In this document: piece after piece, positions 17,943 to 27,134 of the stretch
Layout of the letters: each line of letters starts with the position of its first letter
How positions within the stretch are numbered: position 1 is the stretch's first letter
DNA from: JBFHES01 sp041584015
GTDB taxonomy: Bacteria; Bacteroidota; Bacteroidia; Bacteroidales; M50B96
Assembly (NCBI GenBank): GCA_041584015.1
Contig: JBFHES010000012.1
Location: 1 to 39,105 of the forward strand
DNA: 39,105 nucleotides
Direction: 5' to 3'
Position numbers and translations under genes: made by a program
Notes under the pieces: generated by a model
Seen by the model: the letters and a program-made list of their open reading frames with translations, nothing else
Databases searched by the model: none
What the model was told of the DNA's origin: nothing

Positions 17943-19487
17943 ATGTCGTTAAAACGAAAGATTAAAGAGCTACAAAAGAAAAAAGAAGAGGTAATACTCG
18001 GAGGAGGTCAGAAGGCGATTGACAAACAAGTCGCAATGGGAAAGATGACTGCCCGCGAACGTGTTATTGCACTTCTTGATAAAGAGTCTTTCCAGGAGTA
18101 TGATTTATTTGCTGCACACGAAGCACGCGACTTCGATATGGACAAAAAGACACTTCATGGTGACGGTGTAATTATCGGAACCGGAAGAATTTATGGAGCT
18201 CCAATCTGTATTTACGCCCAGGACTTTACCGTTGCCGGTGGATCACTTGGTTTAATGCACGCCCGAAAGATTACTAAAATTATGGATCACGCCATGAAAA
18301 TGCGCGTTCCGTTAATTGGAATCAACGATTCAGGTGGTGCGCGTGTACAAGAAGGTGTAAACTCGCTTGCTGGTTATGGCGAGATTTTCTGGAGAAACAC
18401 ATTAGCATCTGGTGTAATTCCTCAAATTTCAGTTATTCTTGGACCTTGCGCCGGTGGCGCAGTTTATTCTCCAGCTTTAACTGATTTTGTATTTACAGTT
18501 GAGAAAATTTCCAAAATGTTTATTACCGGACCGGAAGTAATTAAAACGGTTCTTGGTGAAGAAATATCAATGGAAGAGCTTGGTGGAGCAAAGGTACATG
18601 CCACAAAAACAGGTAATGCCCACTTCTATGCTGAAAGCGAAGCAGAATGCTTCGACCAGATAAAGAAGTTGATCACATACATACCGTGGAACAACGATAC
18701 CAAAGCAAAACCATTCCCAGCGAAAAAGCCAAAGCGTGAATTTAAAATTGAAGAAATAGTTCCGGGTGATCCAAAACAACCTTATGATGTAAGAAACATG
18801 ATTAAGGCCATTACGGATAATTCTGATTTCTTTGAAATTCAGGAAAACTGGGCTCAAAACATTGTTATTGGTTTTGGGAGGATGAATGGCGAAACAATTG
18901 GTTTTGTTGCCAACCAGCCGCTCGTTTTGGCCGGTGTACTCGATGTAGATTCATCAAACAAAGCAGCACGTTTCATTCGTTATTGCGATGCATTTAGCAT
19001 TCCTTTAGTAACGCTAGTTGACCTTCCGGGTTACCTTCCGGGAGTTGATCAGGAACATGCCGGTGTAATCCGACATGGTGCAAAAGTTCTTTATGCTTAT
19101 AGCGAAGCTACTGTACCAAAAATTACAGTAATCCTTCGTAAGGCTTATGGTGGTGGTTACATTGCCATGAACTCTCGTCACTTGCGTGCCGATTTCGTGT
19201 TTGCATGGCCAAGTGCAGAAATTGCAGTAATGGGACCTGAAGGTGCAGCCAACATTATTTTCCGTAAGGAAATTATGGCAGCCGAAGATCCTGAGAAAAT
19301 GAGACAAGCAAAAATTAAAGAATACAAAGACAAATTTGCTAATCCATATGTAGCAGCATCCAGAGGATATGTTGATGCGGTAATTGAACCTGAAGAGACA
19401 AGAAACCACATTCTTCATGCAATCGAAGTATCTGCTCATAAGGTAGCTGAACGTCCACGTAAGAAGCACGGGATTCCACCATTTTAA
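17943..19487 (+). CDS. Acyl-CoA carboxylase carboxyltransferase subunit (propionyl-/methylmalonyl-CoA type)
   Basis: 514 aa, the usual length for the PccB/MmdA family. It moves a carboxyl group between biotin on the carrier protein and an acyl-CoA. Both crotonase-fold halves are visible. The N half has GGSLGLMHARKI (about 99-110), SGGARVQEG and GPCAGGAVYSPAL. The C half has DLPGYLPGVDQEHAGVIRHG, then KAYGGGYIAMNSRHL and GPEGAANIIFR. The biotin carrier follows 51 bases later. In Bacteroidota this enzyme serves propionate metabolism, either as propionyl-CoA carboxylase or as the carboxyltransferase of methylmalonyl-CoA decarboxylase. Neither a biotin carboxylase nor a membrane decarboxylase subunit is next to it, so the direction cannot be decided. 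Two candidate promoters and a structured leader precede the ATG. Confidence 0.93.
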   Translation: MSLKRKIKELQKKKEEVILGGGQKAIDKQVAMGKMTARERVIALLDKESFQEYDLFAAHEARDFDMDKKTLHGDGVIIGTGRIYGAPICIYAQDFTVAGGSLGLMHARKITKIMDHAMKMRVPLIGINDSGGARVQEGVNSLAGYGEIFWRNTLASGVIPQISVILGPCAGGAVYSPALTDFVFTVEKISKMFITGPEVIKTVLGEEISMEELGGAKVHATKTGNAHFYAESEAECFDQIKKLITYIPWNNDTKAKPFPAKKPKREFKIEEIVPGDPKQPYDVRNMIKAITDNSDFFEIQENWAQNIVIGFGRMNGETIGFVANQPLVLAGVLDVDSSNKAARFIRYCDAFSIPLVTLVDLPGYLPGVDQEHAGVIRHGAKVLYAYSEATVPKITVILRKAYGGGYIAMNSRHLRADFVFAWPSAEIAVMGPEGAANIIFRKEIMAAEDPEKMRQAKIKEYKDKFANPYVAASRGYVDAVIEPEETRNHILHAIEVSAHKVAERPRKKHGIPPF

Positions 19488-19538
19488 TCAACAATAAGTT
19501 GATTAGTTAAAATGATTATTTAACCTAATGTTGATCTA

Positions 19539-19874
19539 ATGGAAAAGAATCAAGACAAAGAAAAAAAGCCGAGATTTAAATCGCTGATAATTGATGGTAC
19601 AAAGTACAAAACCAATCTTTCTGAAGCTTTTGAGAATCGCAAGAAATGGGAACCGGCTGATCCTAAAAAATTGATGTCCTACATTCCGGGCACCATTTAT
19701 AAGCTTTATATCAAAGAAGGCCAGGTGGTAAAACAAGGAACAAGAATTATGATTCTAGAAGCCATGAAAATGAGAAATAGAATCGAAGCACCTATGTCTG
19801 GAAAAATCAAAAAAATCAATGTAGAAGAAGGTCAAACAATTCCGAAGAGTTTTGTAATGATTGAATTCGAATAA
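19539..19874 (+). CDS. Biotin carboxyl carrier protein (biotinyl domain)
   Basis: 111 aa. The C-terminal 70 residues form a biotinyl/lipoyl domain with the biotinylation motif EAMKM; the modified lysine is K77. The motif is flanked by the usual GTIYKLYIKEGQ.V..G and IEAPMSGKI...V.EGQ.I hairpins. The first 45 residues are charged and lack a membrane segment, unlike the OadG/MmdD type of subunit. It should carry CO2 as carboxybiotin to the carboxyltransferase encoded immediately upstream. It is followed by a strong terminator, which makes a two-gene transcription unit. Confidence 0.93.
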   Translation: MEKNQDKEKKPRFKSLIIDGTKYKTNLSEAFENRKKWEPADPKKLMSYIPGTIYKLYIKEGQVVKQGTRIMILEAMKMRNRIEAPMSGKIKKINVEEGQTIPKSFVMIEFE

Positions 19875-19897
19875 GCATCGATTTCTGAAAATATAGT

Positions 19898-19931
19898 AAA
19901 AGGGATTCCAATAATTGGAATCCCTTTTTTT
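19898..19931 (+). terminator. Terminator of the carboxylase operon
   Basis: AGGGATTCCAA (19901-19911) pairs perfectly with TTGGAATCCCT (19915-19925) around a 3-nt loop, extended by AAA/TTT pairs and followed by T to 19931. Convergent ispE ends at 19977, so the hairpin may also stop leftward transcripts. Confidence 0.92.
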
Positions 19932-19976
19932 ATGCGCTAAAGTGTATGCGCCAATCTTTTTAAAACAAACTATGCT

Positions 19977-20792
19977 TTACAATAATTCCTCCCACACAAA
20001 ACAGTCCTCAAAAAAGTTATTCAACTGGGGCTTCACTTCAAACAATCCAAAAACCGCACTTCCGCTTCCGGATAGCGATGCAAAGACAGCACCCATCTTA
20101 TAAAGTCGTTGCTTTATGCCTGCAATCTCAGGATACTTTTTAAACAAACTGCTCTCAAAATCATTCTTCAATAATTGCTTCCACTCCCTCACTGGTCTTT
20201 TAATACTTTCAAGCAAATCAGCACCTTTCTGATTGTACTTAATATTGGCGTATGCCTCTTTGGTACTAATTAATATTTGCGGATAAACCACCACAAGATG
20301 CAAGCCTTTTAAATCCAAATCAACCAGTTTTAACTCATCACCTTTAGCAAATGCAAATGCAGCTTGGTTAGCTATAAAAAAAGCACAATCGCTGCCAATC
20401 TTTTGAGCATAGCTTGATAACTGTTGATTGGTTAAGTTCAATTCAAACTCTCTATTTAACAATGAAAGCATAAAACTAGCATCTGCCGAACCTCCACCAA
20501 GTCCGGCACCAAACGGTATACTCTTGTGTAAATGGACTTTAACCGCAGGCAGCTTGAAATCTGCACTTAATAATTGGTAAGCTTTGTAAATCAAATTTTG
20601 CTTTGGGTCAATATTCAAGGCACGACCTGAGCATGACAATTCAAAGTCAACAGTATTGGTTTGAGGAACAACTTCAAGCACATCGTTCAACCCGATGGGA
20701 TAAAGTATCGACTCTATATTATGAAAACCATCATCTCTGCGCTCAATAATATTAAGGCCCAGGTTAATTTTGGCATTAGGAAAATCTATCAT
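19977..20792 (-). CDS. ispE: 4-diphosphocytidyl-2-C-methyl-D-erythritol kinase
   Basis: 271 aa, slightly short for the family (usually about 280-290). This GHMP-superfamily kinase phosphorylates CDP-methylerythritol in the MEP (non-mevalonate) pathway to isoprenoids. The N-terminal FPNAKINLGLNI carries the substrate-binding lysine K8. The ATP-binding glycine loop is PFGAGLGGGSADAS (93-106). The catalytic aspartate is D135 in KIGSDCAFF. A late LSGSGSAVFGLF segment forms the third GHMP motif. The gene stands alone between convergent and divergent neighbours. Its start is the ATG at 20792, with a -7 match 24 bases upstream. Confidence 0.95.
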   Translation of the reverse strand: MIDFPNAKINLGLNIIERRDDGFHNIESILYPIGLNDVLEVVPQTNTVDFELSCSGRALNIDPKQNLIYKAYQLLSADFKLPAVKVHLHKSIPFGAGLGGGSADASFMLSLLNREFELNLTNQQLSSYAQKIGSDCAFFIANQAAFAFAKGDELKLVDLDLKGLHLVVVYPQILISTKEAYANIKYNQKGADLLESIKRPVREWKQLLKNDFESSLFKKYPEIAGIKQRLYKMGAVFASLSGSGSAVFGLFEVKPQLNNFFEDCFVWEELL

Positions 20793-20815
20793 TCTTTATG
20801 GGTTTTTATCTTCTA

Positions 20816-20823
20816 CAAAAGTA
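20816..20823 (-). promoter_or_regulatory. Candidate -7 element for ispE
   Basis: The minus strand reads TACTTTTG, an exact TAnnTTTG match, 23 bases upstream of the start codon. No clear TTG lies at the -33 distance. Confidence 0.45.
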
Positions 20824-21015
20824 GACTTAAAATGTGGATTCAGAAGCGGAATTTAGTAGCAGTAGCTAATTCGATGCAAAATCGACCCTCAAGAGAGAGT
20901 CAATTTAATGATGATTGTCAGGTAGTGTTTTTTAACACAAAGAGGACTTAGCTAAACACTTAATTATCTGAAATTTACATTCTGCTATTTTTAACAGATT
21001 TTTATTTAAAATGAA

Positions 21016-21044
21016 TTGGAGCTTACTTAAAAACTATATTTTTG
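21016..21044 (+). promoter_or_regulatory. Promoter of gdhA
   Basis: TTG (21016-21018), an 18-nt spacer and TATTTTTG (21037-21044) match the Bacteroidota consensus. The expected leader is about 45 nt to the ATG at 21098. Confidence 0.65.
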
Positions 21045-21097
21045 CTATGGAAATATTAACAGAAAACTTGTTATTAAGCTTTAAAAATAGTTAAGCT

Positions 21098-22438
21098 ATG
21101 GATACAAAAGTAAAAGAGTTTATGGATAAGGTAATCGCCAAGAACCCAGGTGAAGGCGAATTTATCCAAGCAGTTCAGGAAGTAGTTGAAAAACTTATCC
21201 CATTTGTTGAAGAAAATCCTAGATATAAGGAAAACAAGATTCTTGAGAAAATGGTAGAGCCTGAGCGCGTAATTATGTTCAGAGTTCCTTGGATTGATGA
21301 CCAGGGAGAAGTACAAATTAACCGTGGATACCGCGTTGAATTCAATAGTGCTATCGGACCTTACAAAGGTGGTTTACGATTTCACCCAAGTGTTACTTTA
21401 GGTGGACTTAAATTCTTAGGTTTCGAACAAACATTTAAGAACTCTCTTACTACACTCCCTATGGGCGGTGGTAAAGGTGGATCTGACTTTAACCCTAAGG
21501 GAAAAAGTGATAACGAAATCATGCGTTTCTGCCAGAGCTTTATGACTGAACTTTCACGTCATATTGGACCAAACACTGACGTACCTGCTGGTGATATAGG
21601 TGTTGGTGGCCGTGAGATTGGTTTCTTATTCGGACAATACAAGAGAATCAGAAATGAATTTACTGGTGTTTTAACTGGTAAAGGAATGGAATGGGGTGGA
21701 TCAAAACTTCGTCCAGAAGCAACTGGTTTCGGTGCTGTTTATTATGTTGTTGAGATGTTGAAAACAATGGGCGACAATCTTAAAGGTAAAACAGTTTCTC
21801 TATCAGGTTTCGGTAACGTAACTTGGGGTGCTGCTATTAAACTTGAAGAATTAGGCGCTAAAGTTGTTACCATTTCTGGTCCTGACGGATATGTTTACGA
21901 TCCAAACGGAATCACTGGTGAGAAAGTTGAATATCTATTAGAGCTACGTGCTTCTAACAACGATATCGTTGAGCCATATGTACAGGAATTTGATGGAGCT
22001 CAGTTCTTTGCTGGTAAGCGTCCTTGGGAAGTAAAAGTTGATATCGCTATCCCTTGTGCTATTCAGAACGAAATGAACGCAGCAGAAGCTAAGCAATTGA
22101 TCGATTCAGGTTGTAAAATTATTGCTGAAGCATCTAACATGGGTTGTGAAGCAGAAGTTGCTCCAATGTGTTACGAAGCTGGTGTTTTATTCGGACCTGG
22201 TAAAGCAGTAAATGCTGGTGGTGTTGCTGTTTCTGGTTTAGAAATGAGCCAAAACTCAATGAGATACAACTGGACTGCTGAAGAGGTAGACGAGAAATTA
22301 AAAGCAATCATGAAAGACATTCACGATACATGCGTTGAGTATGGTACTGAAGGTGATAAGATTGATTATGTAAAAGGTGCTAACGTTGGTGGTTTTGTAA
22401 AAGTTGCTGATGCAATGATCGCACAAGGACACGTTTAG
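21098..22438 (+). CDS. gdhA: NADP-type glutamate dehydrogenase (hexameric, GDH50s)
   Basis: 446 aa, the usual length of the small hexameric class. It interconverts 2-oxoglutarate plus ammonia and glutamate, the main ammonia-assimilating reaction in many Bacteroidales. Substrate and catalytic lysines lie in GPYKGGLRFHP (K90), QTFKNSL (K114) and PMGGGKGGSDF (K126). PAGDIGVGGREIG is also typical. The dinucleotide fold shows SGFGNVTWGAA (GxGxxG type) with ISGPDG at the end of the second strand. NADP preference is inferred from family similarity. Codons are uniformly GGT/GCT/AAC-rich compared with neighbours, which suggests high expression. A single-gene unit with its own promoter and terminator. 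Confidence 0.96.
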   Translation: MDTKVKEFMDKVIAKNPGEGEFIQAVQEVVEKLIPFVEENPRYKENKILEKMVEPERVIMFRVPWIDDQGEVQINRGYRVEFNSAIGPYKGGLRFHPSVTLGGLKFLGFEQTFKNSLTTLPMGGGKGGSDFNPKGKSDNEIMRFCQSFMTELSRHIGPNTDVPAGDIGVGGREIGFLFGQYKRIRNEFTGVLTGKGMEWGGSKLRPEATGFGAVYYVVEMLKTMGDNLKGKTVSLSGFGNVTWGAAIKLEELGAKVVTISGPDGYVYDPNGITGEKVEYLLELRASNNDIVEPYVQEFDGAQFFAGKRPWEVKVDIAIPCAIQNEMNAAEAKQLIDSGCKIIAEASNMGCEAEVAPMCYEAGVLFGPGKAVNAGGVAVSGLEMSQNSMRYNWTAEEVDEKLKAIMKDIHDTCVEYGTEGDKIDYVKGANVGGFVKVADAMIAQGHV

Positions 22439-22461
22439 AAATTATTTTTCTTTACAAAATA

Positions 22462-22493
22462 AACGGCCTCTTCAATTATTTGAAGAGGCCGTT
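22462..22493. terminator. Shared terminator between gdhA and the aldehyde dehydrogenase gene
   Basis: AACGGCCTCTTCA (22462-22474) pairs perfectly with TGAAGAGGCCGTT (22481-22493), and an extra A-T pair closes a 4-nt loop. The tails are moderately U-rich on both strands. It sits between two convergent stop codons, so it probably serves both genes. Confidence 0.85.
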
Positions 22494-22519
22494 CTCTTTA
22501 TAGGCTTTTTGCTTTCATA

Positions 22520-24055
22520 CTAAAACTCGAAACGAATTCCCTGCGCTAGCGGCAAGTCGCTACTATAGTTTATTGTATTGGTTTGTCTACGCATAAATAA
22601 TTTCCAAGAATCGGATCCTGCCTCACGACCACCGCCTGTATCTTTTTCTCCTCCAAAGGCGCCACCAATCTCGGCACCCGAAGTTCCAATATTTACATTT
22701 GCAATACCACAGTCGGAACCTGTTTCGCTCAAGAACTTTTCCGATTCGCGTATATTTTCAGTAAAGATAGCCGACGATAATCCTTGAGGAACACCATTGT
22801 TTAAAGCAATAGCATCTTCAATGGTTCGATACTTAATCAAGTATAAAATCGGGGCAAATGTTTCTTCCTGAACAATTTCATATTCATTCTTGGCTTCAAT
22901 AATTGCCGGCACTACATAATTTCCAGACTCATATCCTTCACCACTTAACACTTCGCCGCCAAACAGTACCTTACCACCTTCTTCTTTGGCTTTGGCAACC
23001 GCATTCTGAAACATACCAACAGAAATACCATCGATGAGCGGACCAACCAAGGTATTTTCATTCAGCGGGTTTCCAATCTTTTCGGCAACACTCTTATAGG
23101 CAACCAGCAATTTCTCTACAACCCTCGGATACATCGTTTCATGAATAATCAACCTGCGTGTTGATGTACATCGTTGACCACCTGTTCCTACTGCTCCAAA
23201 CACAACCGACCTAAGCGCCATTTCTAAGTTTGCACTTGGGGCAATTGTAACCGCATTGTTTCCTCCAAGCTCAAGTATTGATTTTCCTAAACGCTGACCA
23301 ACAATTCCGCCTACACGTTTTCCAACTGCTGTTGATCCGGTTACCGACATTAATGCAATGCGTCTATCGGCAGCGAAATTATCGCCCAATACCGATGACT
23401 TTGCAACAATTAGATTAAATACACCTTCCGGTAATTCATTCCGTCGTAATACATCCTGAATAATATTTTGAGTAGCAATTGCGCTTAAAGGTGTTTTCGA
23501 GCTTGGTTTCCATATAACCACATCGCCCGCAATGGCAGCAATCATACTGTTCCAGGCCCAAACGGCCACTGGAAAATTAAAAGACGTAATCAATCCAACT
23601 ATACCAATGGGTTGGTACTGATCATACATCCTATGCTCTTCGCGCTCCGAGTGCATTGTAAAACCATTCAACAAGCGAGACTGTCCCACTGCAAAATCAC
23701 AAATATCAATCATCTCCTGAACTTCGCCAAGACCTTCCTGATAAATTTTTCCCATCTCAAGTGATACCAAATATCCCAGATCTTCCTTTCTTTCTCGTAA
23801 AGCATCTCCTATCTGACGAACAATCTCTCCACGTTTCGGAGCTGGCCATGTACGCCAAATTTTAAATGCTTCCTGCGATTTTTCAACCACCATTTCATAA
23901 TCTTCAATGGTAGCATTTTTCACGCTACCAATGGCTTTACCATCGATTGGTGACGTTGAAACTGTTTCAGCTCCTGTTGTTTCAATCCATTGGGCGCCGG
24001 TACTTACACCATTATTTACTTCGTTAATACCAAGTCTCTTCAGTACTTCTTTCAT
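22520..24055 (-). CDS. Aldehyde dehydrogenase, antiquitin (ALDH7) type
   Basis: 511 aa. The catalytic cysteine is C296 in GTGGQRCTSTRR, the general base is E262 in LELGGNNA, and the cofactor region has SFNFPVAVWAWN and GSTAVGKRVG. The C-terminal GGEKDTGGGREAGSDSWK segment followed by MRRQTNTINYS and LPLAQGI is the hallmark of the ALDH7 (antiquitin) branch. That branch oxidises alpha-aminoadipic semialdehyde (in equilibrium with piperideine-6-carboxylate) to alpha-aminoadipate in lysine breakdown. Substrate assignment here rests on family similarity; osmolyte-related aldehydes are an alternative. It is convergent with gdhA and shares a terminator with it. No clear promoter element was found upstream. 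Confidence 0.92.
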   Translation of the reverse strand: MKEVLKRLGINEVNNGVSTGAQWIETTGAETVSTSPIDGKAIGSVKNATIEDYEMVVEKSQEAFKIWRTWPAPKRGEIVRQIGDALRERKEDLGYLVSLEMGKIYQEGLGEVQEMIDICDFAVGQSRLLNGFTMHSEREEHRMYDQYQPIGIVGLITSFNFPVAVWAWNSMIAAIAGDVVIWKPSSKTPLSAIATQNIIQDVLRRNELPEGVFNLIVAKSSVLGDNFAADRRIALMSVTGSTAVGKRVGGIVGQRLGKSILELGGNNAVTIAPSANLEMALRSVVFGAVGTGGQRCTSTRRLIIHETMYPRVVEKLLVAYKSVAEKIGNPLNENTLVGPLIDGISVGMFQNAVAKAKEEGGKVLFGGEVLSGEGYESGNYVVPAIIEAKNEYEIVQEETFAPILYLIKYRTIEDAIALNNGVPQGLSSAIFTENIRESEKFLSETGSDCGIANVNIGTSGAEIGGAFGGEKDTGGGREAGSDSWKLFMRRQTNTINYSSDLPLAQGIRFEF

Positions 24056-24425
24056 AGCTATTGATTTATTTTCTTTTATTTCCTAATAATAATTTGTTGC
24101 CTTTCAAATTGTCTAAATCATTGTTGATCAGGACATGTAAAATTAAGGCTTTTATTGGGTTAAATTATGGCATCATAACAGGCAATTCACTATGATGTTC
24201 ATAGCTAAACGGAAAGTCTACTACTATCTTATATTTTAAGGCTAAAGTAGCTTATCTAATAAGCAATCCCAGCAATTCTTCAGAGAGGTTAATCAAGTCA
24301 TTTTCTCCATTCATCAGGTTAAATCCAGCGTTAACCAAATATTATCAAACTATTATTCAATTTTAGCTTAAGTCACAAAACCTAACAACGATCCCGCCGT
24401 ATATCAACCTTTATCAAACGCCCTT
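24056..24425. other. Divergent intergenic region, aldehyde dehydrogenase / hybrid kinase
   Basis: 370 bases without a gene and without an exact TAnnTTTG element for either flanking gene. It contains two perfect short dyads with 6-bp arms and 3-nt loops: CTATGA-TGT-TCATAG (24190-24204) and GCTTAT-CTA-ATAAGC (24250-24264). Their sequences differ, so they are not copies of one operator. They may be regulator sites or chance. Confidence 0.4.
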
Positions 24426-27134
24426 ATGAGCTGGATTAACCTTAAAAAAGAACAAACAAGCAAAAGCACCGATCACATGTTACTGGATAATTTACCAGAT
24501 CCGGTGATTGTTACCAATGCTGATTTCAATATCGATTTCTTAAATGCCGCAGCTCAAATGCTATTTCAATATGCGAATGGCGAAGCAAACGGAATTGCTT
24601 ATCATAACATTCTTTTCTCTGGCGCAAACTGCTCTGTTTTTCATACAATAAAACAAGAAATTATAGAAGGAAATAAGTGGAATGGCGAAATTTTATTGAA
24701 AGCAAAATCAGGCAAGGCGCTCCTTTCTACGCTTGCTTGTACACCTATTTTAAACGGATCAACAAAGATTCATGGCTATATTTTTCAAGTTAAAAGCACC
24801 CAGTTGCAAAATGTAAAGTTTGCTCCGGATCAGAATAACGACATTCTATATAAAGAGCTTTTCTCCAACATGACCAATGGTGTTGCTGTTTACGAGGTAG
24901 TGTCTAATGGTAACAATTTTAAGTTTGTTGATATTAATAAGGCAGGACTAAAAATTGGTAACCACCAAGATGAAGATATAACCGGAGAACTATTAACTGA
25001 TGTGTATCCGGGTATTCGTGAGAGTGGTATTTTCGATGCACTTAAGGAAGTGTGGGCCACAGAAAAGCCAATGTTTGTTCCCTTAAGAAGCTATATCGAC
25101 GACAGGATTCAAATATGGGTAGAAAACTACCTTTTTAAACTTCCCTCTGGTGAGGTAGTTGCCGTTTATAACGACCTGACTGAATCGCACCAAGCAGAGG
25201 AAACAATTCTGAAAACAAAAAATTTCTACGAAAATATTCTTGAAGAAGTAAAGGAAATTATATGCGTATCGGATAAGGATGCTAACGTAAAGTTTATTAA
25301 TTCAAGAGCCGAAGAATTCTTTAATTTTGATGACAAGCCAATCATTGGTCAAAACCTTATTGAGGATTTCCCTAAGTCAATTACCGACAAAATATTACCA
25401 TTCTACCATCACTCAAGAAATCAATTATTACCGGTTCAGTTTGAAACGGAGTTTGATTTTAATGGCGATAAAACAACTTATATTTCGTGCTGGTTTATTC
25501 CGCAATTTGCCGATGGTGTTTTTGATGGGATGATTTGCAGTTTGCAGGATGTAACCGAGAAAAAATCAGCACAGCAATCATTAATTGAAAACGAGGAGAA
25601 ACTTCATAAGATTACCTCATCAGCAAGCGATGCAATTATTGTGTTCGATGAATTCCAGGAAATAACATTCTGGAATAAAAGTGCCGACAGGATTTTTGGC
25701 TATTCACTTGAAGAAATTAAAGGTATTGGCTTTACAAGTCTCTTTAACGAGAAGAAAGGAGAACCAACACTCTTTCAGCTTATTGAGTCGCAACTTCATA
25801 ATATTGACACATCAAACCTAAAACACAATATTGATTTTACTGCTACCACAAAAGATGGAGAAACAATTGCCATTGAATTATCGCTATCGGCAATGCAGTT
25901 AAATGAACATAATAATGTGGTTGCTGTAATTAGGGACATTACCAGACGTAAACAAACAGAGCTCGAGCTCATTAATGCAAAAATAAAAGCCGAAGAATCT
26001 GACAATCTGAAAACGGCATTTCTCGCTAACTTATCGCATGAAATTCGAACACCAATGAATGCCATTATTGGTTTGTCTGATATGATTGCCGATAACACCA
26101 TTGAGCAAGAGGAACGTGGCGATTATGTTGGAATGATTCAACGTAATGGAAGACAATTGCTGAAAATTATTGAAGATTTGATTGACATTTCAAAACTTGG
26201 ATCTGGTGAATTAGAACTACACGAAAACAAACACAATCTAAACGATCTATTAAACAGCTGTTTGTTGGATTTCCAGAACGACGAGATTCTAAATCTGAAG
26301 AAGATCAACCTGACAACAAGATATCCTTTTGGCAAAAATACCGATGTTATTATTGACCAGCAGCGCATGAAGCAGATTATATCTGTTCTTATAGAAAATG
26401 CCATAAAGTTTACACATACGGGTAGCATAGAACTCGGATATGAACATCGGGTTGAACAAGGTGACAAGGAGCGAATTGTAGTTTATGTTAAAGATACCGG
26501 TATTGGTATTGAGAAAGATTTACAAGAAACAATCTTTCAATATTTCAGACAAGTTGATGGATCCAACACCAGACAAGCTGGTGGAACTGGCGTGGGACTT
26601 TCCATTGCAAAAGGCTTGCTCGAATTGGCAGGCGAAAAAATTTGGCTAGAATCGGAACCTAAAAAAGGAACGACTTTTTTCTTCACGCTTTCTAAGTTCG
26701 AAAAAGATGAAGCACAAAAACCCGTTGTAACAGAAGCACCAACAGCCACAAAAAGTGAAATTCCAGAATGGACAAAAAAGCGATTGCTGATTGTAGAAGA
26801 TGTTGACTCGAACTTCCTGTTTTTGAAAAAAGCTTTACAGAAAACTAATATAGAAATAACCTGGGCACAGGATGGAATGGAAGCCGTAGATACATTTAAA
26901 GCCGACCCAAGCTTCGATATTATATTAATGGATATAAACCTGCCCCTATTAAACGGTTATGAGGCCACTGCTGAAATTCGTAAAATAAACGAACATGTTC
27001 CGGTTATTGCACAAACTGCATTTGTGAGTCAGGAAGAAGAAATAAAATGTTTGAATCAAGGCTTTACCGATTACATTTCTAAGCCGATTAGAAGAAACCT
27101 TTTGATTGAAAAAATGCGGAATTTAATTCCTTAA
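24426..27134 (+). CDS. Soluble hybrid sensor histidine kinase (4 PAS, HisKA, HATPase, receiver)
   Basis: 902 aa with no signal peptide or membrane segment, so it should sense a cytoplasmic signal. About four PAS-like domains lie at roughly 15-125, 145-260, 265-385 and 390-515. The dimerisation domain has the phospho-acceptor H538 in ANLSHEIRTPMNAIIG. The ATPase domain has the N box ENAIKFTHTG, G1 DTGIGI, F box QYFRQVD and G2 GGTGVGLSIAKGL. A C-terminal receiver (about 777-902) has the phospho-acceptor D836 in ILMDINLPL, with the conserved TAFVS and SKPI segments. There is no output domain, so phosphate must pass to a separate Hpt protein or regulator, or the receiver controls the kinase. No partner regulator is adjacent. 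The stop codon overlaps that of the convergent gene. Confidence 0.93.
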   Translation: MSWINLKKEQTSKSTDHMLLDNLPDPVIVTNADFNIDFLNAAAQMLFQYANGEANGIAYHNILFSGANCSVFHTIKQEIIEGNKWNGEILLKAKSGKALLSTLACTPILNGSTKIHGYIFQVKSTQLQNVKFAPDQNNDILYKELFSNMTNGVAVYEVVSNGNNFKFVDINKAGLKIGNHQDEDITGELLTDVYPGIRESGIFDALKEVWATEKPMFVPLRSYIDDRIQIWVENYLFKLPSGEVVAVYNDLTESHQAEETILKTKNFYENILEEVKEIICVSDKDANVKFINSRAEEFFNFDDKPIIGQNLIEDFPKSITDKILPFYHHSRNQLLPVQFETEFDFNGDKTTYISCWFIPQFADGVFDGMICSLQDVTEKKSAQQSLIENEEKLHKITSSASDAIIVFDEFQEITFWNKSADRIFGYSLEEIKGIGFTSLFNEKKGEPTLFQLIESQLHNIDTSNLKHNIDFTATTKDGETIAIELSLSAMQLNEHNNVVAVIRDITRRKQTELELINAKIKAEESDNLKTAFLANLSHEIRTPMNAIIGLSDMIADNTIEQEERGDYVGMIQRNGRQLLKIIEDLIDISKLGSGELELHENKHNLNDLLNSCLLDFQNDEILNLKKINLTTRYPFGKNTDVIIDQQRMKQIISVLIENAIKFTHTGSIELGYEHRVEQGDKERIVVYVKDTGIGIEKDLQETIFQYFRQVDGSNTRQAGGTGVGLSIAKGLLELAGEKIWLESEPKKGTTFFFTLSKFEKDEAQKPVVTEAPTATKSEIPEWTKKRLLIVEDVDSNFLFLKKALQKTNIEITWAQDGMEAVDTFKADPSFDIILMDINLPLLNGYEATAEIRKINEHVPVIAQTAFVSQEEEIKCLNQGFTDYISKPIRRNLLIEKMRNLIP

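Larger units (their letters stand above)
20793..21097. other. Divergent intergenic region, ispE / gdhA
   Basis: 305 bases without a gene. A promoter element is visible for each flanking gene (listed separately). Nothing else is recognisable. Confidence 0.6.

Noticed and set aside
19014..19469. A 151-codon minus-strand frame inside the carboxyltransferase gene
   Set aside because: It is antisense to a highly conserved gene and its translation is rich in Cys, Phe and Trp with no domain, as expected for a shadow frame.
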